This document shows positions 1 to 7,096 of a DNA stretch of 19,446 bases, in pieces. Below the pieces are notes generated by a model that worked only from the letters and a program-made list of their open reading frames with translations, searched no databases and had not been told where the DNA came from. The translations under genes were made by a program, and so were the position numbers. Positions within the stretch are counted from its first letter, which is position 1; each line of letters opens with the position of its first letter. The stretch spans positions 1 through 19,446 of the forward strand of contig JALOTO010000015.1 of the NCBI GenBank assembly GCA_025457845.1, given 5' to 3'. Origin of the DNA: Thermoplasmata archaeon. Lineage in GTDB: Archaea > Thermoplasmatota > Thermoplasmata > UBA10834.

Positions 1-340
1 TGGAGGCGACGAGCTGCTCGGCCGCCAGGAGCATCGCGGTGCACCCGCCCTTCATGTCGCAGGTCCCGCGCCCGTACATGACGCCGGAGACGACCTCTCC
101 CTGTTCCCTCCTCCAGCCCGTGCCGTGGGGGACGGTGTCCAGGTGTCCGGACAGAAGGACGCCGCCCGACAAGTGCTCTGCGAGTATGGCAGGGTGCGCC
201 TTGTCCCCGTAGAGCTTCGGCCTCAGCCCCATCCCCTTGAGGGCCGAGGTGACATGGTCCACCATGGGCCCCGCAGGGTCCTCGGACGTGCTCCTGATGA
301 GCACCAGCTGGCTCAGCGTCTCCTCCGCGCGGTCGATCAA
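1..340 (-). CDS. M20-family metallopeptidase (partial, 3' end outside window)
   Basis: This is the N-terminal ~113 residues of an M20 (ArgE/DapE/carboxypeptidase G2-like) zinc hydrolase; the rest lies beyond base 1. Two family motifs are visible. LLSGHLDTVP holds the first metal-ligand His and the adjacent catalytic Asp. MYGRGTCDMKGG holds the Asp that bridges the two metals. The start is a TTG at 338-340, because no ATG or GTG exists in this frame and a GGTGA site lies 3 bases upstream, inside the end of the M42 gene. The two genes are separated by only 4 bases, so they are probably cotranscribed. Family members cleave acyl-amino acids, succinyl-diaminopimelate or short peptides. The specificity cannot be read from this fragment. 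Confidence 0.85.
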   Translation of the reverse strand, partial: MIDRAEETLSQLVLIRSTSEDPAGPMVDHVTSALKGMGLRPKLYGDKAHPAILAEHLSGGVLLSGHLDTVPHGTGWRREQGEVVSGVMYGRGTCDMKGGCTAMLLAAEQLVAS

Positions 341-344
341 GTGC

Positions 345-1355
345 TCACCTTCCCTTCTTGGTCCCTGCGAGCCTCTCCGCGGTCTTCACGATTAGCTTGA
401 CAGTGTTCTCGAGGTCGGACATGCTCACGATCTCGACGGGAGAGTGCGTGTACCTCATCGGGATGCCTATGGGCATCATCAGCGCGCCGGTCTCCTGGAC
501 CGCGGCGCCGTCCGTGGAGCCGCCTCCGGTGCCGTACTGGAGCGGTATCTTGTTGGCCTTCGCGACCTCCTCGAGCAGCTTCCTGAGCTTGGGCGAGGCG
601 ATCGCGACGCTGTCGAACATCCTCATGGCCGGGCCTCCGCCTATGGGGACCCTCTCGTAGGTCTCTCCCTGGGCGGGCCCGTCGGTCGAGGTCATCGTGT
701 CGACCGCGAAGAAGTAGTCCGGGCGGAGCATGTGGGAGACCACCTTCGCCCCTCTGAGCCCGATCTCCTCCTGGACTCCCCAGACGAACACCAGCGTCAG
801 GGGCAGCTTGCGGTCCTTGAGAAGCTCGACCGCCTCGAGCAGGATGGCGCATCCAGCCCTGTCGTCCACGCCCCTCGCGCAGACGAGGTCGTCCCCGAGG
901 TATGAGATGTCCTTCTTCCAGACCATCGTGTCGAGCACCCTGATGCCGAGCTTCTCCGTCTCCGCCTTGCTCCTGGTTCCCACGTCGACCCTCACGTCCT
1001 CCCAGCTGACGACCTTCTTCCGGTCGTCGTTCTCGGTCATCAGGTGCGGCGGCTTCAGCCCCAGGACGCCGGTGACCTTCCCCTTCGCGGTCTGGATCTC
1101 CATGACCCTGCCAACGAGGGTCCGGTCGTCTATGCCCCCGACCTTCCTGATCCTGAGCGACCCGTCCTTCTCGACCTTGGTCACGACCAGGCCGAGCTCG
1201 TCCATGTGGGCCATGAATACGACCTTCGGGCCCCGGTCGCCTATGGTCGCGATGAGGTTGCCGATGTTGTCCTCCTCGGACCGGACGCCCATGGCGTCCA
1301 GCTTGCCCTTGATGAATCCCCTGACCCGGTCCTCGAACCCGGACACGCCGGGCAC
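345..1355 (-). CDS. M42-family aminopeptidase (TET / deblocking aminopeptidase type)
   Basis: This is a cytosolic dinuclear-metal aminopeptidase of family M42. Archaeal members form dodecameric tetrahedral (TET) particles that trim peptides released by the proteasome. Candidate metal ligands and catalytic residues are in family order, counted from the GTG: H50 in FMAHMDELG, D164 in RGVDDRAG, E196-E197 in QEEIGLRG, D219 in AVDT and H304 in THSPVE. The length of 336 aa is slightly short for the family. The start is doubtful. GTG 1353-1355 is the only canonical start in frame, yet the frame continues upstream as DIRELLEELVRV, matching the first helix of M42 enzymes, with only GTT or ATC where a start should be. 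An AGGAGGGG site (1391-1398) precedes that extension by 5 bases. The gene follows gcvT at once and leads into the M20 gene. The family call is firm; peptide specificity is unknown. Confidence 0.92.
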   Translation of the reverse strand: MPGVSGFEDRVRGFIKGKLDAMGVRSEEDNIGNLIATIGDRGPKVVFMAHMDELGLVVTKVEKDGSLRIRKVGGIDDRTLVGRVMEIQTAKGKVTGVLGLKPPHLMTENDDRKKVVSWEDVRVDVGTRSKAETEKLGIRVLDTMVWKKDISYLGDDLVCARGVDDRAGCAILLEAVELLKDRKLPLTLVFVWGVQEEIGLRGAKVVSHMLRPDYFFAVDTMTSTDGPAQGETYERVPIGGGPAMRMFDSVAIASPKLRKLLEEVAKANKIPLQYGTGGGSTDGAAVQETGALMMPIGIPMRYTHSPVEIVSMSDLENTVKLIVKTAERLAGTKKGR

Positions 1356-1386
1356 CCTGACGAGCTCCTCCAGAAGTTCTCTGATG

Positions 1387-2538
1387 TCAACCCCTCCTAA
1401 CGAAAGGCGGCCTGACGACCTCCGCCGCGACCGCCGTGTCCCTGACCTTGATATCGACGCTGGTTCCTGGCTTCGCCATGTCGAACGGGAGGTACCCCAT
1501 GGCTATGCCTCTCTTCAGTACGGGGGACATCGTCCCGCTGGTGACCGTCCCCACCTTGGAGCCCGATGCGAGTATGTCGTATCCGTGCCTCGGGATCCCC
1601 TTGTCCTTGACGATCATGCAGACGAGCCTGTCGTACCCGCCCTTCGCCCTCTGCTCTGCCAGCACCTGTCGGCCGATGAAGTCGTGTTCCCAGTGGATCG
1701 CCCATCCCGGGCCTGTCTGGAGTGTGGTCTGCGAGCCGTCGAAGTCCGTGCCGCTGAGGAGGAGCGCCTTCTCCAGCCTGAGGGTGTCCCTTGCGCCCAG
1801 GCCTATGGGCCTGAGCCCGTGCGCGGCGCCTTTGGCGATGACCGCCTTCCAGACCGCGACCGCGTCGGCGTTCTCGACGAGGATCTCGAACCCGTCCTCG
1901 CCGGTGTAGCCGGTCCTCGAAAGGTACGACTGCACGCCCGGGCCGGTCCCGTTCGCCATCCTCCGTCCCTTGATGAGGGCCGTGGAGGGTGCGGTCCCGC
2001 TCGGGGTCACCTTGTCCAGCCGCACATTGGCCCCCCAGAAGAACTTCATCCCTGACAGGTCGGCCGAGGTCAGCTCGGCGAGCACGTCCTTGGCGGTCGG
2101 GCCCTGGACAGCGATGCAGGCAAGGTCGGAGGACATGTCGACGACCTCCTGCCCCGCGGTGTGCTTCTGCACCCAATCGCGTATCGTGTTCGTGGTGGCC
2201 GCGTTCGGCACCATGAAGAACTCGTCCGGCCCGAGGGGCGTCACGATGGTGTCGTCCATTATTCGCCCGTTCTCGTTGAGGATGTGCGCGTACACGCACC
2301 TGCCGACGGGCGCGTGGGCGACCTCGTTCGTGACGAGCCTGCTCATGAGGTCTCCCGCGCCCTTGCCCCGTATGATGAGGTCTCCCATGTGGGAGACGTC
2401 GAAGGCCCCGGAGCGGGTCCTGACCGTCATGTGCTCGTCCATGATCGAAGTGTACTGTATCGGCATGTCCCAGCCGGCGAAGAAGACCATCTTGGCGCCA
2501 AGTGCTACGTGCTCGTCCCTCAAAGGTGTCCTGCGCAT
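1387..2538 (-). CDS. gcvT: Glycine cleavage system T protein (aminomethyltransferase)
   Basis: GcvT transfers the aminomethyl carbon from lipoylated H protein to tetrahydrofolate, releasing ammonia and forming methylene-THF. The 383-aa product is full length (family about 360-380). Visible landmarks are the N-terminal LRDEHVALGAKMVFFAGWDMP, the folate-domain signature GAFDVSHMGDL (44-54) and MDDTIV with D95/D96 at the position of the essential catalytic Asp. The C-terminal barrel carries RRGIAMGYLPF-like sequence. No gcvH, gcvP or lipoate gene is in the window, so the rest of the system must be encoded elsewhere. The start is ATG 2536-2538, with no clear Shine-Dalgarno site. A weak TATA-like GTTTTAG near 2580 suggests its own promoter with a short leader. 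A relative acting as a folate-dependent repair protein (YgfZ type) is less likely given the length and the Asp. Confidence 0.95.
   Translation of the reverse strand: MRRTPLRDEHVALGAKMVFFAGWDMPIQYTSIMDEHMTVRTRSGAFDVSHMGDLIIRGKGAGDLMSRLVTNEVAHAPVGRCVYAHILNENGRIMDDTIVTPLGPDEFFMVPNAATTNTIRDWVQKHTAGQEVVDMSSDLACIAVQGPTAKDVLAELTSADLSGMKFFWGANVRLDKVTPSGTAPSTALIKGRRMANGTGPGVQSYLSRTGYTGEDGFEILVENADAVAVWKAVIAKGAAHGLRPIGLGARDTLRLEKALLLSGTDFDGSQTTLQTGPGWAIHWEHDFIGRQVLAEQRAKGGYDRLVCMIVKDKGIPRHGYDILASGSKVGTVTSGTMSPVLKRGIAMGYLPFDMAKPGTSVDIKVRDTAVAAEVVRPPFVRRG
1391..1398 (-). promoter_or_regulatory. Strong Shine-Dalgarno site at the gcvT/M42 junction
   Basis: AGGAGGGG on the minus strand lies in the last codons of gcvT. 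It is 5 bases upstream of an ATC codon (1383-1385) in the M42 frame, and overlaps closely with a TTG (1388-1390) that is one base out of that frame. Its position argues that M42 translation begins here rather than at GTG 1355. Confidence 0.5.
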
Positions 2539-2592
2539 GCGGGCCCGATGCCGTTATCCGTGGAAAAGCCTTGGGGAGCTAAAACGGTCCCT

Positions 2593-3111
2593 TCAGCGGT
2601 ACTGGTCTATGAGGCTCATGAAGTCCTTCTCGAGGCTGACGCTCAGGGAGGGCTGCTCTATGACCTCCGTGTTGCGCTCCAGGAGGGCCAGCTCCTTCTC
2701 GCTGAAGGCGCTTGGGCTTATGGGCATGAGCACCGTCGAGCGGCTCTGCATGACCTGCTCGTTGATGTGCTCTGCGAACCTGAGGACCTGCTGGAAGCCG
2801 TTGTTGATCACGAGGTACTCCAGCCCGTCTATCAGCACGACGCACTTCTCGTAGCGCTCTATGAACGAGGAGATGATGGTCGCGAGCGTGCCTATGCTTG
2901 TGGGGTTGTGGTGGTCCTTGCCCGGCGTGTGGCTGAGCCAGAGGACGCGCGTCTCGCCGAGGTCGAAGGCCTCGCGGATCTTCTCGGGATACTGCCTCGT
3001 GACACAGAGTCCCTGGACCCCGTCCATGATCACGTTCTCGAAAAGCTTGTAGGCGAGGAAGGGCTTGCGCTCGCGGACGACGTAGCATATGCCCTCGTCC
3101 GGGCGTAACAT
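2593..3111 (-). CDS. DUF835 domain protein
   Basis: The 172-aa soluble protein consists almost wholly of a DUF835 domain, found in Thermoplasmata, Thermococci and some methanogens, often fused to sensor or regulatory modules. Recognisable elements are GICYVVRERKPFLAYKLFENV, GLCVTRQYPEKIREAF, a VLWLS strand, CVVLIDGLEYLVINNGFQQVL and the closing EKELALLERN. The fold is predicted alpha/beta with RecA-like flavour (hydrophobic strand ending in DG), but no Walker A motif is present. No biochemical role is established, so none is assigned. The ATG at 3109-3111 is the only start available: the frame upstream is open but contains no ATG, GTG or TTG. A good TATA box lies about 75-85 bases upstream. 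This is the stand-alone form of the domain. Confidence 0.85.
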   Translation of the reverse strand: MLRPDEGICYVVRERKPFLAYKLFENVIMDGVQGLCVTRQYPEKIREAFDLGETRVLWLSHTPGKDHHNPTSIGTLATIISSFIERYEKCVVLIDGLEYLVINNGFQQVLRFAEHINEQVMQSRSTVLMPISPSAFSEKELALLERNTEVIEQPSLSVSLEKDFMSLIDQYR

Positions 3112-3184
3112 GTCAGCGACGGACCTCTCGTCCTTCTCCGTATCGGTCCCTCCGCTACGACTACTGAATCTGAGACAGGGACTG

Positions 3185-3196
3185 CCATATAAATAA
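3185..3196 (-). promoter_or_regulatory. TATA box for the DUF835 gene
   Basis: The minus strand reads TTATTTATATGG in a clearly AT-rich island of an otherwise GC-rich region. Transcription would start near 3160, giving a leader of about 50 bases. A second TATA-like run, GGTATATAAG (3221-3230), lies just downstream of orc1/cdc6 and could serve as an alternative. Confidence 0.6.
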
Positions 3197-3238
3197 CTTA
3201 TCTCCTTTTTTCATAGCTGGCTTATATACCGCTACCGC

Positions 3239-4408
3239 TCACTTTCCGGCATCCAGCATGGCGCACATCTTGTGGATCAGGACCTTCGCGGGGATGTCCA
3301 GAAGGGTTATGACCGTCGTCTTCCCGGATATGCCTGGCCCGCTCTTCTTGGCGCTCACTATCCCGAGCGTGTCGAGGTCCTTCATCAGGCTCCAGAACGC
3401 GGTGTGAGCCCTCGGCTTCTCGTCGTACTCCTCGCACGCGACCGCGTACGCGCTCTCGGCGTCGCGGGTCGTGATGTAGGCCTTCCCCTTTATGGCGCGC
3501 GCGATGGCCAGGAGCGCCAGTCTCTGGTGCCTCTCCAGCCCTTCTAGCTTGGATTCCGTGACGGAGCTGTACGCCTCGGCCTTCGCCCCGCGGACGTGCT
3601 CGACATTGACCTTCCCCGCCCCCTCCTCATCGGCGAGCATGCCCGACTTCTCGAGGATCTCAATCGCGAATCGGGCGTCCCCCCACTCGGCCGCCACCTC
3701 GGCTATTATGTCGACCGCGTCCTGGTCGATGGCCCCCTCGTTCAGGGCGAGGTCCGCCCTCTGTCTCACTATGTCCCTCAGCTCGTCGCAGGTGTACTTG
3801 CCGAACTCGATGACGTTGGTGCGCTTGAATGTGCTGACGGAGGCCGCGTCCAGCATGTCGAAGACGTTCTTCTGGGAGACCAGGATGAGGGAGACGTACT
3901 CCCGCCCCTCGACCTTCTCCTCCTCGAACCGCGTGAGCTTGTAGATGATGTCGGAGCCGGCCTTCTTCAGCAGGACGTCCGCCTCGTCGAGCACGATCAC
4001 CAGATGGACCTTCCTCTTCTCCAGGTCCTTGCGGAGGATCCGGAGCATCTCCGTTATCGAGAAGCCCCTGTCAGGGAAGTTGGGCTGGAAGTGGTTGACT
4101 ATCTGCAGGACCACCGCGGACTCGCTGTTCCTCTGCCTGCAGTTCACGATGGTCCAGTCGACCGCCTTCTGCTGCTTCTCCGAGTGCTCCTTGAGGTCCA
4201 TGCAGAAGCGCTTGGCGGTGGCGGTCTTGCCCGTCCCGACGCTGCCAGTGAGGACGGCGTTCTGGGAGACGTTGGACTCCACCACCGGCCGGTAGAGCAT
4301 GATGAGCCTCTTCATCTGTGCCTCCCTGTGTACCAGGGTCGGGGGCACGAAATCGAATGAGAGGGTCCGTTGGTCCCTGAAGACGCTCTTGCCTACCGTA
4401 TCCCACAT
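3239..4408 (-). CDS. cdc6: Orc1/Cdc6-family replication initiator ATPase
   Basis: This is an archaeal initiator that binds origin DNA and loads the MCM helicase. The 389-aa product is full length. The N-terminal AAA+ domain has Walker A GSVGTGKT (55-62), Walker B VLDEAD (139-144), a sensor-1 strand LILVSQKN (174-181) and a sensor-2 GDARFAIEIL (R246). The C-terminal ~95 residues form the winged-helix DNA-binding domain (EGLERHQRLALLAIARAI onward). The start is the ATG at 4406-4408. An AT-rich TATA-like element about 40-50 bases upstream would give a very short leader. It is transcribed away from the small membrane-protein gene. I found no origin-recognition-box array on either flank, so an origin here is not supported. 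Whether this is the main initiator or one of several paralogues cannot be told from the window. Confidence 0.94.
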   Translation of the reverse strand: MWDTVGKSVFRDQRTLSFDFVPPTLVHREAQMKRLIMLYRPVVESNVSQNAVLTGSVGTGKTATAKRFCMDLKEHSEKQQKAVDWTIVNCRQRNSESAVVLQIVNHFQPNFPDRGFSITEMLRILRKDLEKRKVHLVIVLDEADVLLKKAGSDIIYKLTRFEEEKVEGREYVSLILVSQKNVFDMLDAASVSTFKRTNVIEFGKYTCDELRDIVRQRADLALNEGAIDQDAVDIIAEVAAEWGDARFAIEILEKSGMLADEEGAGKVNVEHVRGAKAEAYSSVTESKLEGLERHQRLALLAIARAIKGKAYITTRDAESAYAVACEEYDEKPRAHTAFWSLMKDLDTLGIVSAKKSGPGISGKTTVITLLDIPAKVLIHKMCAMLDAGK

Positions 4409-4448
4409 ATGACTCAGCCTGGGCGCGGACCTGGCTATCTACTTCACC

Positions 4449-4460
4449 GTATTTGATATT
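4449..4460. promoter_or_regulatory. Bidirectional TATA-like element between orc1/cdc6 and the small membrane protein
   Basis: GTATTTGATATT (plus) / AATATCAAATAC (minus) is the only AT-rich run in the 94-base divergent gap. Counting about 25 bases from it in each direction puts transcript starts near 4425 (toward cdc6) and 4483 (toward the plus-strand gene). Both give short leaders. Confidence 0.5.
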
Positions 4461-4502
4461 GAGCCGCCGCGTCGGGCTTCCCGCAGCAGGTCTTATGTAC
4501 AC

Positions 4503-4787
4503 ATGCCCGTCCTATCATTCATAGACGGTTCGGTGGTGAGGGAAATGGGCGCTCCAGACATACTCAACAGGTACCCGGTCGCGAATTCGCTCGTGGAGGA
4601 GGCATCGTCCGGGGCGGTCGGGGGCAACAGGGTCCACGACCGCGATGTCCGCGCGCCTCAGACCGATGAGATCAAGGAGAGCGGGTATGGCAGGTCGGAG
4701 CTCATGGCGGACACGACGATCGTCGTCCTGGCAATGGCCGCGATAGTCGCGGCGGTCGTGTTCCTGGTCGTCCTGTTCTACGGCTGA
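4503..4787 (+). CDS. Small C-terminally anchored membrane protein, unknown function
   Basis: I do not recognise this 94-aa protein. It has a hydrophilic N-terminal region of ~68 residues and a single strongly hydrophobic segment at the extreme C-terminus (TTIVVLAMAAIVAAVVFLVV, followed by LFYG). This is the topology of a tail-anchored protein with its soluble part in the cytoplasm. Codon choice (AGG, GTC, ATC/ATA) resembles that of the neighbours, which supports a real gene. Two starts are possible: ATG 4503, or ATG 4545, which sits 3 bases behind a strong GGTGAGG Shine-Dalgarno site and would give 80 aa. It is divergent from orc1/cdc6 and ends at a hairpin-T5 terminator. It is not part of the ribosomal operon, which runs the other way. 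Confidence 0.6.
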   Translation: MPVLSFIDGSVVREMGAPDILNRYPVANSLVEEASSGAVGGNRVHDRDVRAPQTDEIKESGYGRSELMADTTIVVLAMAAIVAAVVFLVVLFYG

Positions 4788-4835
4788 GGGACGCGCCCAG
4801 AAAAGCGCTCGCTGGAGCTGCTGATTGAAACTCCA

Positions 4836-4860
4836 CGGGCTCACGCCCGCGTAGGTTTTT
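4836..4860 (+). terminator. Hairpin plus T5 terminator of the small membrane-protein gene
   Basis: The inverted repeat CGGGC/GCCCG (4836-4840 and 4845-4849, loop TCAC) is followed six bases later by TTTTT at 4856-4860. It lies 48 bases past the stop codon in the convergent gap with rpl12. On the minus strand the 30 bases after rpl12 are pyrimidine-rich, which may end the ribosomal transcript. Confidence 0.5.
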
Positions 4861-4890
4861 GGGAAGGAGTTTGAGAAAGGAGAAGGGTGT

Positions 4891-5199
4891 TCAGCCGAAC
4901 AGCGCGCTGAGACCAGCGGCCGCCTCGCTCTCCGAGACCTTCTCTTCCTTCTTCTCCTCTTTCTTGTCTTCCTTCTTGTCGGCGGGTCCGGCTGCAGCCG
5001 GCGCGGCTGCGGCGACCGGCGCTGCGACCGCGGTTGCGATCGCCTCGTCGATGTTGACGCCCTCGAGGGCCGCAGTCAGGGCCTTCACGCGGGCCGCGTC
5101 CACCTGGACTCCGGCCGCCTGTAGGACCTTCGTGATGCTCTCCTCGCTGACCGGCTTCTTCGCCGCGTGCAGGACCATCGCGCTGTACACATACTCCAT
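4891..5199 (-). CDS. rpl12: 50S ribosomal protein L12 (P1 stalk protein)
   Basis: Dimers of this acidic protein bind the C-terminal helices of L10/P0 to form the ribosomal stalk that recruits translational GTPases. The 102-aa product has the helical dimerisation domain (1-57, opening [15 protein letters not shown]), an Ala-Pro hinge (about 58-72), a highly charged Lys/Glu stretch and the factor-binding C-terminal peptide ending [10 protein letters not shown]. The start ATG 5197-5199 has GGAGG 7 bases upstream. It is the last gene of the rpl1-rpl10-rpl12 unit, 21 bases after rpl10. Its final segment is nearly identical to the end of L10, also at the DNA level. Confidence 0.97.
   Translation of the reverse strand: MEYVYSAMVLHAAKKPVSEESITKVLQAAGVQVDAARVKALTAALEGVNIDEAIATAVAAPVAAAAPAAAGPADKKEDKKEEKKEEKVSESEAAAGLSALFG
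4934..4965 (-). repeat. Near-identical repeat shared by the 3' ends of rpl12 and rpl10
   Basis: The 32 bases here match 5264-5295 in rpl10 with one mismatch (4954 C against 5284 T). The repeat encodes the charged [16 protein letters not shown] run before the common GTPase-binding tail. Confidence 0.85.
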
Positions 5200-5220
5200 G
5201 TCTATGCCTCCTTCATCCGA

Positions 5221-6234
5221 TTATCCGAACAGTGCTCCCAGGCCGGCCGCTGCCTGATCCTCGGAGACCTTCTCTTCCTTCTTTTCCTCTTTCTTCTCCT
5301 CCTTCTTGGCCGGGCTGCCGCCCGAGCCGCCGGAGGAGGGCTTGGTCGCGTTGCTCAGAGCGTTCTTGAGGTCGTCGTCAAGTGCGGCCGGCACCTTGGA
5401 GGCGACCGAAAGCATCTGGGCGTTTGCCTTCGCGAGCATGAGCTTGATGGTTTCCTTGTTTGCGATGTCGGCGTTGACCGCCAGGTTGATCGAGTCCATG
5501 TGGGCCTTCGCGAGCATCAGTCTGATGGACTGCTTCGTCGGGTAGGCGATGAAGACCGACAGGTTGAGCGCGCCGACGGCCGCCTGCTGGAACATCGTCC
5601 TGAACGCGTCGTCGTCGACCGCCAGGACGTCCTTCTTGAAGACCATCCCGTCCTCGAAGACCGCGTGGAGGTCGAGGCCGACCATGAGCGGGAATATCTC
5701 GAGCTTCCCCAGCACGAGCGCCACGTCCCTCGGGATCTTGTCGCCCTTCTTGACGAGGAGCTTGTCCTTCTTGATTATGACCTTGCCCTGCTCGATCGCC
5801 GCCGGCAGGCCTGCCTTCTGGAGTTCGCCCACGACCGGGCCTGGCTTGAAAGGCGTGTCGCCGGCCTTGACCTCGATGTCGTCCGGAGCGGTCTCGCCGC
5901 CCCTCGCGGGCATCCTGGTCTTCGTCGCGTCGAGCTGCTTGAAGAGCCTGAACGGGTTGAGGTCGGAGGTGACTATGGCGCACTGCCCGTCGACGGCGTC
6001 GACGAGCTTCTCGATGCCCTTCTTCTTCTTCCCGGCCTCTGCCAGGGCGATCTTCAGGAGCGTGTTCTTGAGCATGACTATCTCGGCCTTGCCCCTGAGG
6101 TTCGTCCTCATGGTCTGGAAGGCCGGCGCCGGCACACCGCGGACATCTATGACGCCGACGACCTTGCTCTTGGCGATCCTCGAGGCCAGTTCATCGACGG
6201 CCTCCTTCTTCCAAGAAGCAACATGCGTCGTCAT
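5221..6234 (-). CDS. rpl10: 50S ribosomal protein L10 (P0)
   Basis: P0 anchors the stalk to 23S rRNA and carries the L12 dimers. The 337-aa product has the usual archaeal length. An N-terminal rRNA-binding domain is followed by the archaeal/eukaryotic insertion domain, then the helical spine that binds L12 (about 245-300), a Gly/Ser/Lys/Glu linker and the terminal VSEDQAAAGLGALFG peptide shared with L12. The start ATG 6232-6234 comes one base after the rpl1 stop. Its GGTGAT Shine-Dalgarno site lies within the last rpl1 codons, so translation is likely coupled. The repeated KKEE run makes the tail similar to L12. Confidence 0.97.
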   Translation of the reverse strand: MTTHVASWKKEAVDELASRIAKSKVVGVIDVRGVPAPAFQTMRTNLRGKAEIVMLKNTLLKIALAEAGKKKKGIEKLVDAVDGQCAIVTSDLNPFRLFKQLDATKTRMPARGGETAPDDIEVKAGDTPFKPGPVVGELQKAGLPAAIEQGKVIIKKDKLLVKKGDKIPRDVALVLGKLEIFPLMVGLDLHAVFEDGMVFKKDVLAVDDDAFRTMFQQAAVGALNLSVFIAYPTKQSIRLMLAKAHMDSINLAVNADIANKETIKLMLAKANAQMLSVASKVPAALDDDLKNALSNATKPSSGGSGGSPAKKEEKKEEKKEEKVSEDQAAAGLGALFG

Positions 6235-6235
6235 C

Positions 6236-6874
6236 TCAGATCACCTTGTAGGAAGGGCCCATGGTGGTCTTGACATAGACCGACTGGATGTTCATCTTGC
6301 CCCTCTCGAGCTTCGAGGTGAGCCTCTTGATGATGAAGTCGAGGTTCTCGGCGAGCTTCTCCGCGGGCATGTCCTTCGTCCCGATCGGAAGGTGGAACGT
6401 GCGCTTGTCCCTGGTCCTGATGGTGATGCTGGACCTGAGCTTCTCGATTGCCGCCTTCGGGTCGGACCCCGGAGGCATGGGCTTAGGCATCTTGCCCCTC
6501 GGGCCGAGGACCATACCGAGCCTCTTACCGACGGTCGGCATGAGCGGCGCCTCTGCCAGGAAGAAGTCCCCTTGACGGGCGAACTTCCTCGCCTTCGCCT
6601 TGTCCTTGGCGATCTCCTCGATCTCCTCGGGCAGGATGACGACGTCGGCGACGCCCTTGGCCTTGACGGCCATCTCGGAGCTCGCGAAGACCCCTATCTT
6701 GACGGACTTGCCCCTCCCGTGAGGGAGGGCGACGTCCTCCTGTATCCTATTCTTCGGATTGGTGAGGTCGATGTCCTTGAGGTTGATCGCGAGTTCCACT
6801 GACTCCAAAAACTTCCTCTGCTTCGACTCTGACTGAAGCTTCTTGATGATGTCGACGAGGTGCGTGTCTACCAA
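6236..6874 (-). CDS. rpl1: 50S ribosomal protein L1
   Basis: L1 binds the mobile L1 stalk of 23S rRNA near the E site. The 212-aa product matches archaeal L1 and contains the central-domain LAEAPLMPTVGKRLGMVLGP followed by RGKMPKP. The start is a TTG (6872-6874) with GGAGGG 7 bases upstream; no ATG is better placed. It is the first gene of the rpl1-rpl10-rpl12 unit and has its own promoter, since the flavoprotein gene separates it from rpl11. In some archaea L1 represses its own mRNA by binding a mimic of its rRNA site near the start. The leader here is long enough (about 55 bases), but I did not identify such a mimic with confidence. Confidence 0.97.
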   Translation of the reverse strand: MVDTHLVDIIKKLQSESKQRKFLESVELAINLKDIDLTNPKNRIQEDVALPHGRGKSVKIGVFASSEMAVKAKGVADVVILPEEIEEIAKDKAKARKFARQGDFFLAEAPLMPTVGKRLGMVLGPRGKMPKPMPPGSDPKAAIEKLRSSITIRTRDKRTFHLPIGTKDMPAEKLAENLDFIIKRLTSKLERGKMNIQSVYVKTTMGPSYKVI

Positions 6875-6953
6875 GCTGTATCCCTCCGGTGTAGTCCTGG
6901 CGAGCCGCTGGGACTCTCCTACATGCCTAGGGAGGTGAGCGAATGCAGATGGG

Positions 6954-6963
6954 GTTTATAAGC
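6954..6963 (-). promoter_or_regulatory. TATA box of the rpl1-rpl10-rpl12 operon
   Basis: The minus strand reads GGCTTATAAACCCC, with TTATAAA at 6955-6961. Transcription would start about 25 bases on, near 6930, leaving a leader of about 55 bases that contains the GGAGGG site of rpl1. Confidence 0.6.
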
Positions 6964-7096
6964 CTTACGGGCCAGGGCCGCGGCCGCCTGGCCCCCACAT
7001 CCCACCGTCCTCCGAGCCCGTGGAACGCCGCTTTCCAGTAGAAACGATATTACACCCTTTAGGCGATTCGAGTCCTCGCGTGGGGAACGTGGTCTG

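Noticed and set aside
730..2055. A 441-codon plus-strand open frame opposite the M42 and gcvT genes
   Set aside because: It lies antisense to two genes with clear family motifs. Its product is low-complexity Ser/Thr and Arg-rich sequence typical of a GC-rich shadow frame.
3161..3214. Tiny minus-strand frame MKKGDKLFIWQSLSQIQ before the DUF835 gene
   Set aside because: It overlaps the DUF835 promoter, its own TATA-like run is too close to the ATG, and no Shine-Dalgarno site is present. It is probably chance.
3112..4502. Replication origin flanking orc1/cdc6
   Set aside because: Both flanking gaps were read for ORB-like dyads and G-rich arms and none was found. AT-rich runs there are explained as TATA boxes.
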